Shown: positions 26,879-36,186, numbered from the stretch's first letter. The stretch is 64,000 nucleotides of DNA from Leptospira selangorensis (GCF_004769405.1 NZ_RQES01000024.1:184899-248898), one strand, 5' to 3'. Translations and numbers: made by a program. The notes: generated from the letters alone by a model not told the origin.

Positions 26879-27516
26879 TTTCCTTCTTTTTCCCAGGCTC
26901 TGGCAAATCCTTTAGTGGAAAGGTTTTTTGCAACTTGAGGGCTTACTCCGAAACTTTTTAATACTAGGGTCATCATTTCCCGGTCGTGAGTGTTGTCCTT
27001 TGCGCGACCTTCTAGAATATTACGAATTCCGTAATGTAAAGCCCCAACAAACAAACCGAGTGCCGATTCTTCCGATTCAATTTGAAATTTTCCGGATTTA
27101 ACTCCGTTCTTTAAATCGTTTCTGGGATAACTTAATAATAAATCGCTCATTCTGGGAGCAACTGCCGCGATCCGAATCAATGCCCAAGCCCAGTCAAAAT
27201 CTTTTCTGGCTTTTTTGAAGAATAGGATCCCTGCAAGAGCCATTCTTTCCGCGGGATCTTTTAGGTCCTTCATTCCGATTTCAACTTCTTCCGCGAGCCC
27301 TTCAATCAATGCAAGAGAGGAAGCTTCGAGTAATTCTTCTTTGGTCTTAAAATAATTATAGAAGGTTCCGTTCGCGACTTCCGCCTCTGCGCTTACCTCT
27401 GCAATAGAAGTTTCCGCAGCGTCTTTTTGTGCAAATAAACGTAGTGCGGCTTTCATGATTTGTGCGCGGGTTCTTTCCCGTTTTGGGAGTAGTTTTTTCT
27501 TGGGAACTGAGGGCAT
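26875..27516 (-). CDS. TetR family transcriptional regulator
   Basis: 213 residues. Basic N-terminus, then AQIMKAALRLFAQKDAAETSIAEVSAEAEVANGTFYNYFKTKEELL, a full TetR helix-turn-helix (described in pieces: recognition helix VANGTFYNYFKTKEE near residues 51-65). The helical C-terminal domain binds an unknown ligand. It diverges from the monooxygenase gene of a catabolic cluster across a 125-bp gap that contains a perfect 38-bp palindrome, its likely operator. It probably represses the cluster until a pathway substrate is present. Confidence 0.88.
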   Translation of the reverse strand: MPSVPKKKLLPKRERTRAQIMKAALRLFAQKDAAETSIAEVSAEAEVANGTFYNYFKTKEELLEASSLALIEGLAEEVEIGMKDLKDPAERMALAGILFFKKARKDFDWAWALIRIAAVAPRMSDLLLSYPRNDLKNGVKSGKFQIESEESALGLFVGALHYGIRNILEGRAKDNTHDREMMTLVLKSFGVSPQVAKNLSTKGFARAWEKEGN

Positions 27517-27551
27517 TCCCCTGCATATATATTATCAATTCAATCTCTCCG

Positions 27552-27589
27552 CAATTACATTTTTGAGAGATCTCTCAAAAATGTAATTG
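27552..27589. promoter_or_regulatory. Perfect 38-bp palindrome, likely TetR operator
   Basis: Half-sites CAATTACATTTTTGAGAGA (27552-27570) and its exact reverse complement (27571-27589), with no spacer. It lies between the divergent tetR (27516) and monooxygenase (27642) genes. It is longer than a usual TetR site and could hold two overlapping dimers or also serve as a bidirectional hairpin. Confidence 0.7.
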
Positions 27590-27612
27590 ACCTTTCTTTT
27601 TTATATTGATAT

Positions 27613-27626
27613 ATTCCTCATTTATG
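27613..27626. promoter_or_regulatory. Second small inverted repeat before the catabolic cluster
   Basis: CCTCAT-TT-ATGAGG, 6-bp arms, 16 bp before the monooxygenase start and just after an AT-rich TATATTGATATATT stretch that may hold the -10 element. A second operator half or an autoregulatory site is possible. Confidence 0.35.
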
Positions 27627-27641
27627 AGGATTTTATAAAAA

Positions 27642-29246
27642 ATGAGAGATATCTCATATTTTTCTCAATCTGAAAAGCCGAACGTTGTCATTGTAGGAGC
27701 AGGTCCAGTAGGAGTCCTTACGGCGAATCTACTCGGAATGTACGAAATTCCAACCCTCGTGATCGATCAAAATCCAGGGATCTTAGAAATTCCAAGAGCG
27801 ATTTCTTTGGATCAGGATGCTTTAAGAATTATGCAAGCGATCGGTTTGGGAGAAGAGGCTGCGCTTAGTATGCCTGCAATTTCCGGAGTCCAAATGATTT
27901 CTCCTTTGGGCGGGCCTCTTGCTAAGATAAATTCGTCGGGATCTCTGGACGGGCATCCAAGGCTCGTATCCATTTATCAACCTTCTTTAGAGAGAATTCT
28001 AAGAGCAGGTTTAGAGAGATTCGATCATGTAAGTTTGTGGTCCGAATGTGTTTATTTGGATCATCAGGAATATGATTCAGAAATCATAATAAGAGTAAAA
28101 TGTAAAGAAGCAGAATATAGAATCGGTACTGGATTTTTATTCGGTTGCGATGGGGCTCATAGTTCCGTACGGGCCAAGCAAGGTTGGAAGCTACAAGGAT
28201 CTTCGTATAAAGAAGACTGGTTGATCCTGGACGTCGCAAATCTGGGTAAAGTTTGGGATACAGTTGAATTTTTGTGTGACCCTAAACGCCCGGTTGCACA
28301 TGTTCCTGGTCCGAACGGGTCCCAACGCTGGGAGTTCTTACTTAAGAAAGGTGAGACTAAGGAGGAAATGGAAAAGCCGGGAAAAGTAGCGGAACTGATG
28401 AAACCTTGGGGAGACGTTTCCTCGATGAATGTGGAAAGAACTGCGGTGTACAGGTTCCAAGCAAAAACTGCGGATTGCATGGGAAAGGGAAGAGTTTATC
28501 TTTTAGGAGACGCTGCTCATTTGACACCTCCTTTTGCAGGCCAAGGACTCGTAAGCGGAATGAGAGATGCATTCAATATAGGATGGAAAATCTCTTCGGT
28601 TTTGAAAGGTACGGCTTCTTCCAAAATTCTTTCCAGTTATCATTTGGAAAGAAAAGCACATGCAAAAAAGATGATACGATTAGCCGTATTTTTGGGATCT
28701 ATCATAATGACCCGAAATAAACCGACCGCATTCGTCCGCGATCTTATCTTTAAAGTTCTATATTATTCACCTTTGCGTCCGTTTCTTTCCGATCTTCGTA
28801 TCAAACCAGATAATTCCTTTAGAAAGGGTTTATTTTTGAAGAAAGGAAAATTAAGAAAATCGAATATTTTACCCGGATCATCATTCCCTCAGTTTCCAGT
28901 TAAGTTACCGGGAGGACAACTCGTACTTTCGGATATTCTTTTGGGTAAGGATACGATCATAGTCGGTTACGGTAAACATCCTTTATCTGAGCTTGATTCG
29001 AAAACCAAAGAAGCATGGGAATCTATCAATGGAAAGTATCGTTTAATAACGAGTCAGCAGCAATTGTCGGAGACTTATGTTTCTGATGCGGAAGATATCA
29101 CTTCTTCCTTTTCTCGTTATTTTGGAGGAAATGGTCGATTCGTTATTGTCCGTCCGGATCGAATCGTAGCAGCTGCATTCTCCGCCAAAGATGCGAACGA
29201 TATGATCTTAAAATATTTGGATATCTATAAAGGAAAATCGCCATGA
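27642..29246 (+). CDS. FAD-dependent aromatic hydroxylase (MhpA/phenol hydroxylase-like)
   Basis: 534 residues. FAD fold: VVIVGAGPVGVLTANLL with GxGxxG near residues 12-28; DG motif GCDGAHSSVRAK; FAD-ribityl motif LLGDAAHLTPPFAGQGLVSG. The C-terminal ~140 residues (from about GSSFPQFPVKLPGG) look like the thioredoxin-like domain of phenol hydroxylase-type enzymes. It would add a hydroxyl group to an aromatic ring using NAD(P)H and O2, giving a catechol-type product for the next enzyme. First gene of a cluster with an extradiol dioxygenase (4-bp overlap), FAH hydrolase and SDR; controlled by the divergent TetR. True substrate unknown. Confidence 0.85.
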   Translation: MRDISYFSQSEKPNVVIVGAGPVGVLTANLLGMYEIPTLVIDQNPGILEIPRAISLDQDALRIMQAIGLGEEAALSMPAISGVQMISPLGGPLAKINSSGSLDGHPRLVSIYQPSLERILRAGLERFDHVSLWSECVYLDHQEYDSEIIIRVKCKEAEYRIGTGFLFGCDGAHSSVRAKQGWKLQGSSYKEDWLILDVANLGKVWDTVEFLCDPKRPVAHVPGPNGSQRWEFLLKKGETKEEMEKPGKVAELMKPWGDVSSMNVERTAVYRFQAKTADCMGKGRVYLLGDAAHLTPPFAGQGLVSGMRDAFNIGWKISSVLKGTASSKILSSYHLERKAHAKKMIRLAVFLGSIIMTRNKPTAFVRDLIFKVLYYSPLRPFLSDLRIKPDNSFRKGLFLKKGKLRKSNILPGSSFPQFPVKLPGGQLVLSDILLGKDTIIVGYGKHPLSELDSKTKEAWESINGKYRLITSQQQLSETYVSDAEDITSSFSRYFGGNGRFVIVRPDRIVAAAFSAKDANDMILKYLDIYKGKSP

Positions 29247-30346
29247 AACAAATTCCTTCCGCATGTCCCGTTCGATCCGAACGCCCCTTAAGCAAAGCCG
29301 CGGATATAGCTTATATACGATTAGGTAGGAAAAATTTGGAATCTGCCTCCGCATATTATCAGGATTTCGGATTGGATGTAATGGAGAAAAAAGAAGGCCG
29401 GATCTTGTTTCGTGGAAATAGCTCCGATCTACCCTGTTGGTCCTTAGAAAAGGCCGACAGGGATTTTTTAATCGGCTTAGGTATATATATACATTCTTCG
29501 GAAGATTTTGAAAATTTGAAATCGATTCCGAATGCTGAATTCAAACAGAACGGTCGTATTAATTCTTTTCCATGCGTTACTCTTTTTGATCCTTCAGGTC
29601 TTCCCGTGGATGTAATTTATATTCCGGAAGAAAGAATTAGGATTCCTAAAAAGTCTAGGGAAGGACTTTGGAATTCTCCCGGAAAGTCACCTAGGGCGAA
29701 TCTTCCCAGACCATATGATTCTAAACCTGCAAAAATTATCAGATTAGGACATGCAGTCTTTCTAAAACAGGAATTTCTAAAGAACGCATCTTGGTACTGC
29801 GAAACATTCGGAATGATCCCTTCTGATATCCAGATTCTTCCAGAATCCAAAGAACCTGTGATTGTTTTTTTGAGATTTGATCGAGGGGATATTCTTTCGG
29901 ATCATCATTCGATCGTGATCGCTTCAGGAATCGCTGACAGTTTAGAACATTGCGCCTTCGAATTAGAAGATTTGGATGAGGTTGCAAGGGGAAGAGAATG
30001 GCTTTTGGGAAGAGGGCATCGTCCCGGTTGGGGGATAGGAAGACATTTACTTGGAAGTCAAATTTTCGATTATCATAGGGATCCTTCCGGTATGCTAGTG
30101 GAGCACTATGCGGATGGAGATAAATTCGATAGCTCGGTTCCAACCGGAATTCATTTGATAAACAGAAAAAGTTTATACCAATGGGGAGAGGATATGCCAA
30201 AAGATTTTTTGGATACTAGTCTTTCTCTTCGTAAATTATCGGAATTGTGCAAAGGGATTCTTTCTGGCAAACAAATCTCCATTCCCACTTTGATGGAATT
30301 GAAGAAGGTCGCAGAAGTTTCTCCTAGAACTTGGATTAAATATTAG
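29243..30346 (+). CDS. Extradiol ring-cleavage dioxygenase (two-domain VOC fold)
   Basis: 367 residues with two vicinal-oxygen-chelate domains. In the C-terminal domain the iron ligands can be placed: His in IIRLGHAVF (about 168), His in DSLEHCAFELEDLDEV (about 235) and Glu in GMLVEHYADG (about 286); the catalytic His lies in SDHHSIVIA (about 220). This is the pattern of BphC-like catechol extradiol dioxygenases, which open the ring next to the two hydroxyls with O2. The N-terminal domain has lost metal ligands, as usual. Start ATG overlaps the hydroxylase stop by 4 bp. Confidence 0.83.
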   Translation: MKQIPSACPVRSERPLSKAADIAYIRLGRKNLESASAYYQDFGLDVMEKKEGRILFRGNSSDLPCWSLEKADRDFLIGLGIYIHSSEDFENLKSIPNAEFKQNGRINSFPCVTLFDPSGLPVDVIYIPEERIRIPKKSREGLWNSPGKSPRANLPRPYDSKPAKIIRLGHAVFLKQEFLKNASWYCETFGMIPSDIQILPESKEPVIVFLRFDRGDILSDHHSIVIASGIADSLEHCAFELEDLDEVARGREWLLGRGHRPGWGIGRHLLGSQIFDYHRDPSGMLVEHYADGDKFDSSVPTGIHLINRKSLYQWGEDMPKDFLDTSLSLRKLSELCKGILSGKQISIPTLMELKKVAEVSPRTWIKY

Positions 30347-30355
30347 GGAAATGTA

Positions 30356-31303
30356 ATGGCTAAAAATTTTATACGTTTCGAGAAGAACGGCAAGATCGAT
30401 TGGGGAGAATGGAAACAAGGGAAGGTTTTTCCTTTAGGTGCAGGAAAATTAAATACGAGAGAGTTTTTGGAATTTTTTAAAGAAGGTCCAACATACGATT
30501 CTAAATCCTATTCTCCCGAAGAGTTGGAAATTCTCTCTCCGATTACCGCACCTTGCCAAGTGGTTTGCCAAGGTGCAAATTATAGACAACATTTGATCGA
30601 ATCCGGATTGGACCCGGATGAAAAGAATTATAATTTGTTTTTTAGCAAATCGGATGCGTCTTTGACTTCTCCATTGGGAAAAGTGATCCGTCCGAAAAAT
30701 GTTCGTTTATTGGATTATGAAATCGAATTGGGACTTGTTTTCGGAAAATCAATTAAAGAACCTTTGGGGAAAAATTCAGGAGAAGTTTCCGACTATGTCG
30801 CGGCTTTTTTTATGGCAAACGATATATCCGCAAGAGATATACAACTTCCCCAATTACAGTGGTATAAAGGAAAATCCTATCGTACATTTTTACCTGCTGG
30901 TCCTGTACTTGCCGTTTTGGAGCCTGGTGATTTTCAGTTATGGAAAAGTTTAGAATTAACTCTACTTGTAAACGATCGAATCAGACAACATGATACGGCT
31001 GCAAATCTCGTCTTTAATCCGGAAGAAAGTATTCGGGAATTATCTCATTTTTGTAATATAGAACCCGGGGATGTTCTTCTTACCGGAACACCTTCCGGCT
31101 GTGCTTTAAGAGCTCCCGGAAAACTTTTACAGAAGATTGCCGCCCTTCTTCCGGAAAAGAAAAAATGGGAATTATTCGTAAAAGGCCAATTAAAACGATC
31201 TGAGTATCTTCAGCCGGGAGATACGATACGTTCTTTTATTCGTAGTGCTGATCGAAGGATCGATCTAGGTGATCAAATTCTTAAAGTGGATCAGGAGTCT
31301 TAA
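30356..31303 (+). CDS. Fumarylacetoacetate hydrolase family protein
   Basis: 315 residues. The FAH signature is clear: [14 protein letters not shown], the metal-binding acidic cluster [29 protein letters not shown] and the closing [18 protein letters not shown]. In ring-cleavage pathways such enzymes hydrolyse C-C bonds of ring-fission products or hydrate/decarboxylate the resulting dienoates with Mg2+ or Ca2+. Here it follows the extradiol dioxygenase by 9 bp and should act on its product or a later one. Which reaction it does cannot be told from sequence. Confidence 0.85.
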   Translation: MAKNFIRFEKNGKIDWGEWKQGKVFPLGAGKLNTREFLEFFKEGPTYDSKSYSPEELEILSPITAPCQVVCQGANYRQHLIESGLDPDEKNYNLFFSKSDASLTSPLGKVIRPKNVRLLDYEIELGLVFGKSIKEPLGKNSGEVSDYVAAFFMANDISARDIQLPQLQWYKGKSYRTFLPAGPVLAVLEPGDFQLWKSLELTLLVNDRIRQHDTAANLVFNPEESIRELSHFCNIEPGDVLLTGTPSGCALRAPGKLLQKIAALLPEKKKWELFVKGQLKRSEYLQPGDTIRSFIRSADRRIDLGDQILKVDQES

Positions 31304-31304
31304 A

Positions 31305-32120
31305 TTGGGAAAAAAGTTCGGATCCTTTTTCGAAGGGAAGGTTGTTTGGATTACCGGAGCTTCTTCAGGAATAGGTGAGTCCTTAGTAAAGAAGTTAAAA
31401 GATTCAGGCGCTAATTTGATCTTATCTGCAAGAAGAGAAGATGAGCTCGTTCGAGTCAGAAATGAAGCTGGATGGACGGAAGAAAATTCACTCATTCTTC
31501 CGTTAGATTTAGAGGACTTTCGCTCTTTGAAAAATTTGTCGGAACAGGCGATTGCCAAATTCGGAAAAGTGGATGTCCTCATCAATAACGGAGGGATCAG
31601 CCAACGTTCTTTTGCTCATGAAACTTCTATCTCCGCGTACGAATCCATTTTAAAAGTGAATTTTTTAGGAAATATCGGATTAACTCTAGCGTTACTTCCT
31701 CATTTTCGAGAAAGAAAAAAAGGTTGGGTGGTCTCCATCTCAAGTGTTGCCGGAAAATTCGGAGTTCCTCTTAGATCAGGTTATTCTGCGACTAAGTTTG
31801 CATTAACAGGATTTTATGAAGCGCTTAGAGCAGAAAATAATGATAGGAATTTGAAAGTATTGCTCGTTTATCCAGGCTTCGTAAAAACCAAAATCTCGGA
31901 GAATGCTCTTTCCGGAAACGGAGTTAAACATGGGAAAATGGATGAGGCGATTTTGAAAGGGATCGATTCTAATGAATGTGCAATAGAAATTTTGAATGCG
32001 ATAGTGTCCGAAAGAAACGAGATAATCATCGCAGGCCCTAAAGAAAAAATCGGGATCTTCCTTCATAAATATTTCCCGGATCTTTTCGCAATATTTTTGA
32101 CTAAGGCCTCGGTTACCTAA
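31305..32120 (+). CDS. Short-chain dehydrogenase/reductase
   Basis: About 271 residues. Cofactor motif WITGASSGIGESLVKKL, structural NNGGIS, catalytic Ser in VSISSVAG and YSATK (Tyr and Lys); NAD(P)-dependent oxidoreductase. The frame opens at an ATG at 31269 inside the FAH gene, but the TTG at 31305, directly after the FAH stop and 8 bp after GGAG, is the better start. A hydrophobic C-terminal end (YFPDLFAIFLTKA) may touch the membrane. Substrate unknown; last catalytic member of the ring-cleavage cluster. Confidence 0.82.
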   Translation: MGKKFGSFFEGKVVWITGASSGIGESLVKKLKDSGANLILSARREDELVRVRNEAGWTEENSLILPLDLEDFRSLKNLSEQAIAKFGKVDVLINNGGISQRSFAHETSISAYESILKVNFLGNIGLTLALLPHFRERKKGWVVSISSVAGKFGVPLRSGYSATKFALTGFYEALRAENNDRNLKVLLVYPGFVKTKISENALSGNGVKHGKMDEAILKGIDSNECAIEILNAIVSERNEIIIAGPKEKIGIFLHKYFPDLFAIFLTKASVT

Positions 32121-32132
32121 CGATTGGAACCT

Positions 32133-32537
32133 ATGGACACTTTGAGTTATAACGCTCCCGGTATTCTTTTTCCGGCAATCTCTTTACTCATGCTCGCGTT
32201 TACCAATCGGTTTTTGGGACTAAGTTCTCTTACTAGACAATTATTGGATAAATATAGAGAATCGGAGGATCCGAATATAGAGGCTCAGGTTCGAAATCTT
32301 GTAATACGAATTTCACATATTCGATTCTCTCAAACTTTCGGGATTTTGAGCATGACTTTCTGCACAGCTTCTATTCTATTCATTGCAGTTTGGAATATAG
32401 GAGCTTGGATCTGTTTTGGACTTTCCCTATTTTCGATGCTCACTTCATTAGTATTTTCCTTGTTGGAGATCCGACTTTCTGTGCGGGCGCTGGAATTGGA
32501 AATACATGCCGTATTTTCTTGGGATTCATCTCGTTAA
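32133..32537 (+). CDS. DUF2721 family membrane protein
   Basis: About 134 residues with three hydrophobic segments: GILFPAISLLMLAFTNRF, FGILSMTFCTASILFIAVW and ICFGLSLFSMLTSLVFSLLE, separated by the conserved polar linker around RQLLDKYRES. This is the DUF2721 layout. Function unknown. It follows the SDR gene by 12 bp and so may be co-transcribed with the catabolic cluster. An upstream in-frame TTG at 32124 is an alternative start. Confidence 0.75.
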   Translation: MDTLSYNAPGILFPAISLLMLAFTNRFLGLSSLTRQLLDKYRESEDPNIEAQVRNLVIRISHIRFSQTFGILSMTFCTASILFIAVWNIGAWICFGLSLFSMLTSLVFSLLEIRLSVRALELEIHAVFSWDSSR

Positions 32538-32632
32538 AATTTTAGTCGATTGCTTGGAAACTCCCTGAAGTTCGATCTCAAATCCTCTGGGAAAGGAAAT
32601 ACTCTTCGAGCCGAAGTTTATTTGAAACCGAA

Positions 32633-32662
32633 TTGACATTTGCCCGGTTCATTATGTAAACT
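32633..32662 (+). promoter_or_regulatory. Sigma-70-like promoter for the kinase pair
   Basis: Perfect -35 TTGACA at 32633-32638 with a loose -10 (TGTAAA at 32655 with 16-bp spacing, or TAAACT at 32657 with 18-bp spacing), 16-23 bp before the ATG at 32678. Confidence 0.4.
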
Positions 32663-32677
32663 AATCTTCCGGTTTGC

Positions 32678-32947
32678 ATGATACAAATCAGCGAAATTCT
32701 AAATCTGATTTTCGATTCCATAGGTTTGGTCACGATAGTCGCTCTTTATCGGATCGGACTCATACCAAGGTATAAATATCTCTTTATAGGTTTCTTATGT
32801 GTTTGGTTTAGTAGCCTATTTACGGTTCTCGAAGGTTTTTTCTGGCCTGAAATCTTGAATTTTCTAGAACATTTCACCTTTTTATTGTCCGGAGTGTTCT
32901 TTCTATTCGGGATAAACGTTTATTTCTTAAAAAGGCAGGAAGTCTGA
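32678..32947 (+). CDS. Small three-helix membrane protein, kinase partner
   Basis: 89 residues, almost entirely hydrophobic: three likely helices (FDSIGLVTIVALYRIG, YLFIGFLCVWFSSLFTVL, FTFLLSGVFFLFGINVYFL) separated by short basic or acidic turns. No family recognised. It ends 1 bp before the histidine kinase gene and shares its promoter, so it may be a membrane sensing or anchoring partner of that kinase. Confidence 0.7.
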   Translation: MIQISEILNLIFDSIGLVTIVALYRIGLIPRYKYLFIGFLCVWFSSLFTVLEGFFWPEILNFLEHFTFLLSGVFFLFGINVYFLKRQEV

Positions 32948-32948
32948 A

Positions 32949-33899
32949 ATGAACGTTATATCTACCATGAGCTTGGTGACTTTTTTCCTATATGCGGCTT
33001 CTTTAGCTATATTGATCAAAAGTATATTAAAAAATCGTATTATGTTTGGGCCGGGGGTATTTGCGGCAGCGGCACTTATTACCGGATTTTTCGTATGTAT
33101 TTCCAATTTTTTGGAACATTCGGGTATCAGCGATATTTTGGATGATTACGAAGGATTTGCTAAGGATCTTTTCGTGATGTTCCTTTTGATCTTTTTATAC
33201 GTGGACTCCATGCATAGAGAACAGGCAAAAAGGGAGAAGGACCAGAAAAGAATACAAAACGAACTTAGAGAAAAAGCATTATTACTTACCGAGATCCATC
33301 ATAGGGTAAATAATAATTTACAGATAGTTTCGAGTCTTCTTTCCATGCAGAGAGCAAATAAGGAGGACGAAAATATTTCTGAAGCTCTGAGGATTGCCCA
33401 GAATAGGATCCAATCTATAGCTAAGATCCATCAGATTATCTATGATTCTAATAATCTTTTACAAATCGGGGCCGATTCTATTTTAGATCCGGTAATTCAG
33501 AATCTGGAAAATACTTATAAAAATAAATCCGGCAAAATTTCAGTTAATATAGAAATAGATAAGAATATCAAATTGGATCCGGATACTGCGATGCCTCTGG
33601 GTTTGATTTTAAATGAACTCGTTACAAATTCCTTGAAACATGCATTTTGTGAAGGAGAGAACGGTGAAATTTCCGTCCGATTAGAACAGGATGATAAAAA
33701 TCTAATATTGCTCGTTTCCGATTCCGGAAAAGGGATCGAAGACCCGGCCAACCAAACGGAAGGGATCGGAATGAAACTAGTGGAAAGTTTAGTTCTGCAG
33801 ATAAGGGGAAGTGTACTTGTGGATTCTAAAGCAGGAATGTCCGTTAAGATTGTTGTTCCTAAGGAAGGAAAACCCAGTATAGTATTTTCTCTTCCTTAG
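32949..33899 (+). CDS. Membrane sensor histidine kinase, HisKA_2 type
   Basis: 316 residues. Three N-terminal hydrophobic segments (residues 1-95), a charged linker, then the HisKA_2 dimerisation box LLTEIHHRVNNNLQIVSSLLSMQR with the phosphoacceptor His, and an HATPase domain with LGLILNELVTNSLKHAF (N box) and VSDSGKGIED plus EGIGMKLVESLV (G boxes). HisKA_2 kinases usually signal to stand-alone receivers or atypical regulators; no response regulator is adjacent. Signal unknown. Confidence 0.88.
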   Translation: MNVISTMSLVTFFLYAASLAILIKSILKNRIMFGPGVFAAAALITGFFVCISNFLEHSGISDILDDYEGFAKDLFVMFLLIFLYVDSMHREQAKREKDQKRIQNELREKALLLTEIHHRVNNNLQIVSSLLSMQRANKEDENISEALRIAQNRIQSIAKIHQIIYDSNNLLQIGADSILDPVIQNLENTYKNKSGKISVNIEIDKNIKLDPDTAMPLGLILNELVTNSLKHAFCEGENGEISVRLEQDDKNLILLVSDSGKGIEDPANQTEGIGMKLVESLVLQIRGSVLVDSKAGMSVKIVVPKEGKPSIVFSLP

Positions 33900-33933
33900 A
33901 AAATTTTGAAAGTTTCTGATTGATGAGCTATGT

Positions 33934-36186
33934 TTATTCTATCAGATCTCTAAAACTAATCGCATCCAGATCTTTTTGCAGAGAAGTTTCCGCCTTATCC
34001 ATTTTTTCCCGAACCTTATCCGGATATACATGAAAAGAAGGATCTTCTTTTAAAAGAGGTTCGGGTACCCTACGATAAAAATCACCCAAAGTCAGATCTT
34101 CTCCGGAAACCACAGGCAACCAGGCTCCACCTTCGTTTGTTTCCACTAAAAGTCCCGCTTCAGATAATGTTTTAGTGAGCCTTGGGATTTCTTCCGCATG
34201 AAGTCCTGATTTGATTGCAAGATCCCCATTTCGAGGGGCTATCTTATTTTCTTTCTGAACAGAGTAGACCGCTTTCAAAACTCCGATCAGCTTTCTGAAT
34301 TCATAACTAAAAGAAGTATGATGTTCTTCTATCAATTGGAAAGGTGCGTAGTATCTTTCCGGATATTGTACACAGGCTGTAACTTCTGCTCCGAATAGAA
34401 CGATCAATGATAATGAATACACTCCTATCAGGAAGATAGGAATAGATGCGAGTGCCTTATACACGATCATTGTGGTTTCGGAGAAGGATGTGATATATAC
34501 CTGGAATCCGTATAAGAAGATCAAAAAGATCACACTTGTAAAACCGGCCCCCCAAGCGGATGCCCTGATCGGGACTTTTGTATTCGGGATTAAAGTGAAT
34601 AATGCCAAAAAAAACAGCCAGATCCCTATCAGAGGAAAGAAGAATTTTAGAATATTATAAGGTGAGAATACTGATTCTCCTCCTTGTAGGATGATTGTTT
34701 CGTATTTGACATCCTTATATTCCGAAAGACTGATTTTTTTATATTCGCCTATATTCAATAATCTGAATCTTCCATTCTCACTTCTGTCCAATAATCCTGA
34801 GGCGAATACTTTACCTTTTGCAGGGATATAAAAAGTATTCCAATGTTCTCCGCCGTCTATGGAAACTAAGATATTACCGAGAGCATCTAAAAGGAAAATA
34901 TCTGCGGATTCTTCGTTTTCTATGGACCAGACTTTCGTAAATGTGTATCTTTTATGGCTGAGGTTTTTCCAGGAATAACCGCCATCTTCCGTTTTGAAAA
35001 CGGAACCTCTTTCTCCGGTTACAAAAAATTCCCCAGGTCGGATCCGATGTATATCTTTTAAGCCGTGACCTGTGATCTTGGTTGCATTCCAAGTATAACC
35101 ACCATCTTCACTTTTCCAAACATTTCCGTCTTCATCTACGATATAACCCAGGTAAGGTTCCGGAAAATAAACCCGATTCGCTCGGATCTTAAGCACATTT
35201 GTGAATACCGGTTTGTAACTTCTTCCTTGGGTGAAAAAATGTAGGACTTCTCCATTGGAAAAAATCAGATAAAAATTCCCTTCGTTGATATATTCAAAAT
35301 CTTTAAAATTAGAATTATCAAAAAAGATCGCATTCCATACGGAGCCGTCTACCGGTTTGGAAAGGAATAAACCTTTTTCGGAAAGCGCATATACTTTCCC
35401 GTCTTTGATGGAGACTCTTACGAAATTCTCTTTGGAGATATCAGGCTTTTCGCAAAAATCTACGCGAACTCCGAAAGAATCCAAACAACGGATATTTTTA
35501 AGATCAATATCCTTTTCATCCAAATAATAGTCCTGTTTGAGGCCGGAATCCATTCGAAAAAGTGTACCATTCTCACCTGCGATCCAGATATGATTTTCCG
35601 GATCCTTGTCCATACTTAGATAATGAGGAGGGCGGAAGACATCGGTCACTTTCTTGGCCAGATTGTCTCCGATCACAAGGAGTAGGGGGCCAATAGAAAG
35701 TACAAAAAAGTAAAATACGAATTCTTGTAGAACGGATCTTTTTTCTTCTATTCTCCAGATGGAGTTAAAAGAATTTTCTAAAGATCTTAATACTGTAGTT
35801 GCGGAGAATACTAAAAGAATAAAACCGATTGCACCGATCTGTCTAGCGGCATCGATCAATTCTCCCAAGGTATCCAAGTAAGGATTGATATCCAAATTGA
35901 TATTACTGACTAGGAAAAATGCATTAATTTTATCGAATATTTCTTCCTTACGATTATCCAACCCGGAAGTGATTGTTAGGAGAGAAAGCGCCACAACAAG
36001 CATCGGGATCAAGGAAACGATCGTAGTATAAGAAATACCGGAAGCCTTGATAAGACATTCGTCTTTGACAAAACGGTAGGCGGATGCGGCCAAAACTCGG
36101 ACCGTGAAGTTCAGTTTTCTTCCTAAACCTGCGTCCGGAATATAATCAAAAAATCTACTATACTTCGTATTCGGATGAGAATTCAT
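33934..36186 (-). CDS. YihY/BrkB family membrane protein with inserted Asp-box beta-propeller
   Basis: 750 residues, over twice the family length. Residues 1-185 and about 520-640 together give the six-helix YihY/BrkB core: IKASGISYTTIVSLIPMLVV, GFILLVFSATTVLRSLENSFNSIW, then after the insert IASAWGAGFTS-type and YGFQVYITSF...YKALASIPIFL. Between the third and fourth helices lies a ~320-residue soluble insert with at least three Asp-boxes: WKSEDGGYTW (about 354), FKTEDGGYSW (about 397) and SIDGGEHW (about 444), plus other Gly-rich strands, typical of a BNR/sortilin-like propeller on the periplasmic or cytoplasmic side. The C-terminal ~110 residues look like a winged-helix domain (IAPRNGDLAIKSGLHAEEI). 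Function unknown. Last gene of a minus-strand operon. Confidence 0.82.
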   Translation of the reverse strand: MNSHPNTKYSRFFDYIPDAGLGRKLNFTVRVLAASAYRFVKDECLIKASGISYTTIVSLIPMLVVALSLLTITSGLDNRKEEIFDKINAFFLVSNINLDINPYLDTLGELIDAARQIGAIGFILLVFSATTVLRSLENSFNSIWRIEEKRSVLQEFVFYFFVLSIGPLLLVIGDNLAKKVTDVFRPPHYLSMDKDPENHIWIAGENGTLFRMDSGLKQDYYLDEKDIDLKNIRCLDSFGVRVDFCEKPDISKENFVRVSIKDGKVYALSEKGLFLSKPVDGSVWNAIFFDNSNFKDFEYINEGNFYLIFSNGEVLHFFTQGRSYKPVFTNVLKIRANRVYFPEPYLGYIVDEDGNVWKSEDGGYTWNATKITGHGLKDIHRIRPGEFFVTGERGSVFKTEDGGYSWKNLSHKRYTFTKVWSIENEESADIFLLDALGNILVSIDGGEHWNTFYIPAKGKVFASGLLDRSENGRFRLLNIGEYKKISLSEYKDVKYETIILQGGESVFSPYNILKFFFPLIGIWLFFLALFTLIPNTKVPIRASAWGAGFTSVIFLIFLYGFQVYITSFSETTMIVYKALASIPIFLIGVYSLSLIVLFGAEVTACVQYPERYYAPFQLIEEHHTSFSYEFRKLIGVLKAVYSVQKENKIAPRNGDLAIKSGLHAEEIPRLTKTLSEAGLLVETNEGGAWLPVVSGEDLTLGDFYRRVPEPLLKEDPSFHVYPDKVREKMDKAETSLQKDLDAISFRDLIE

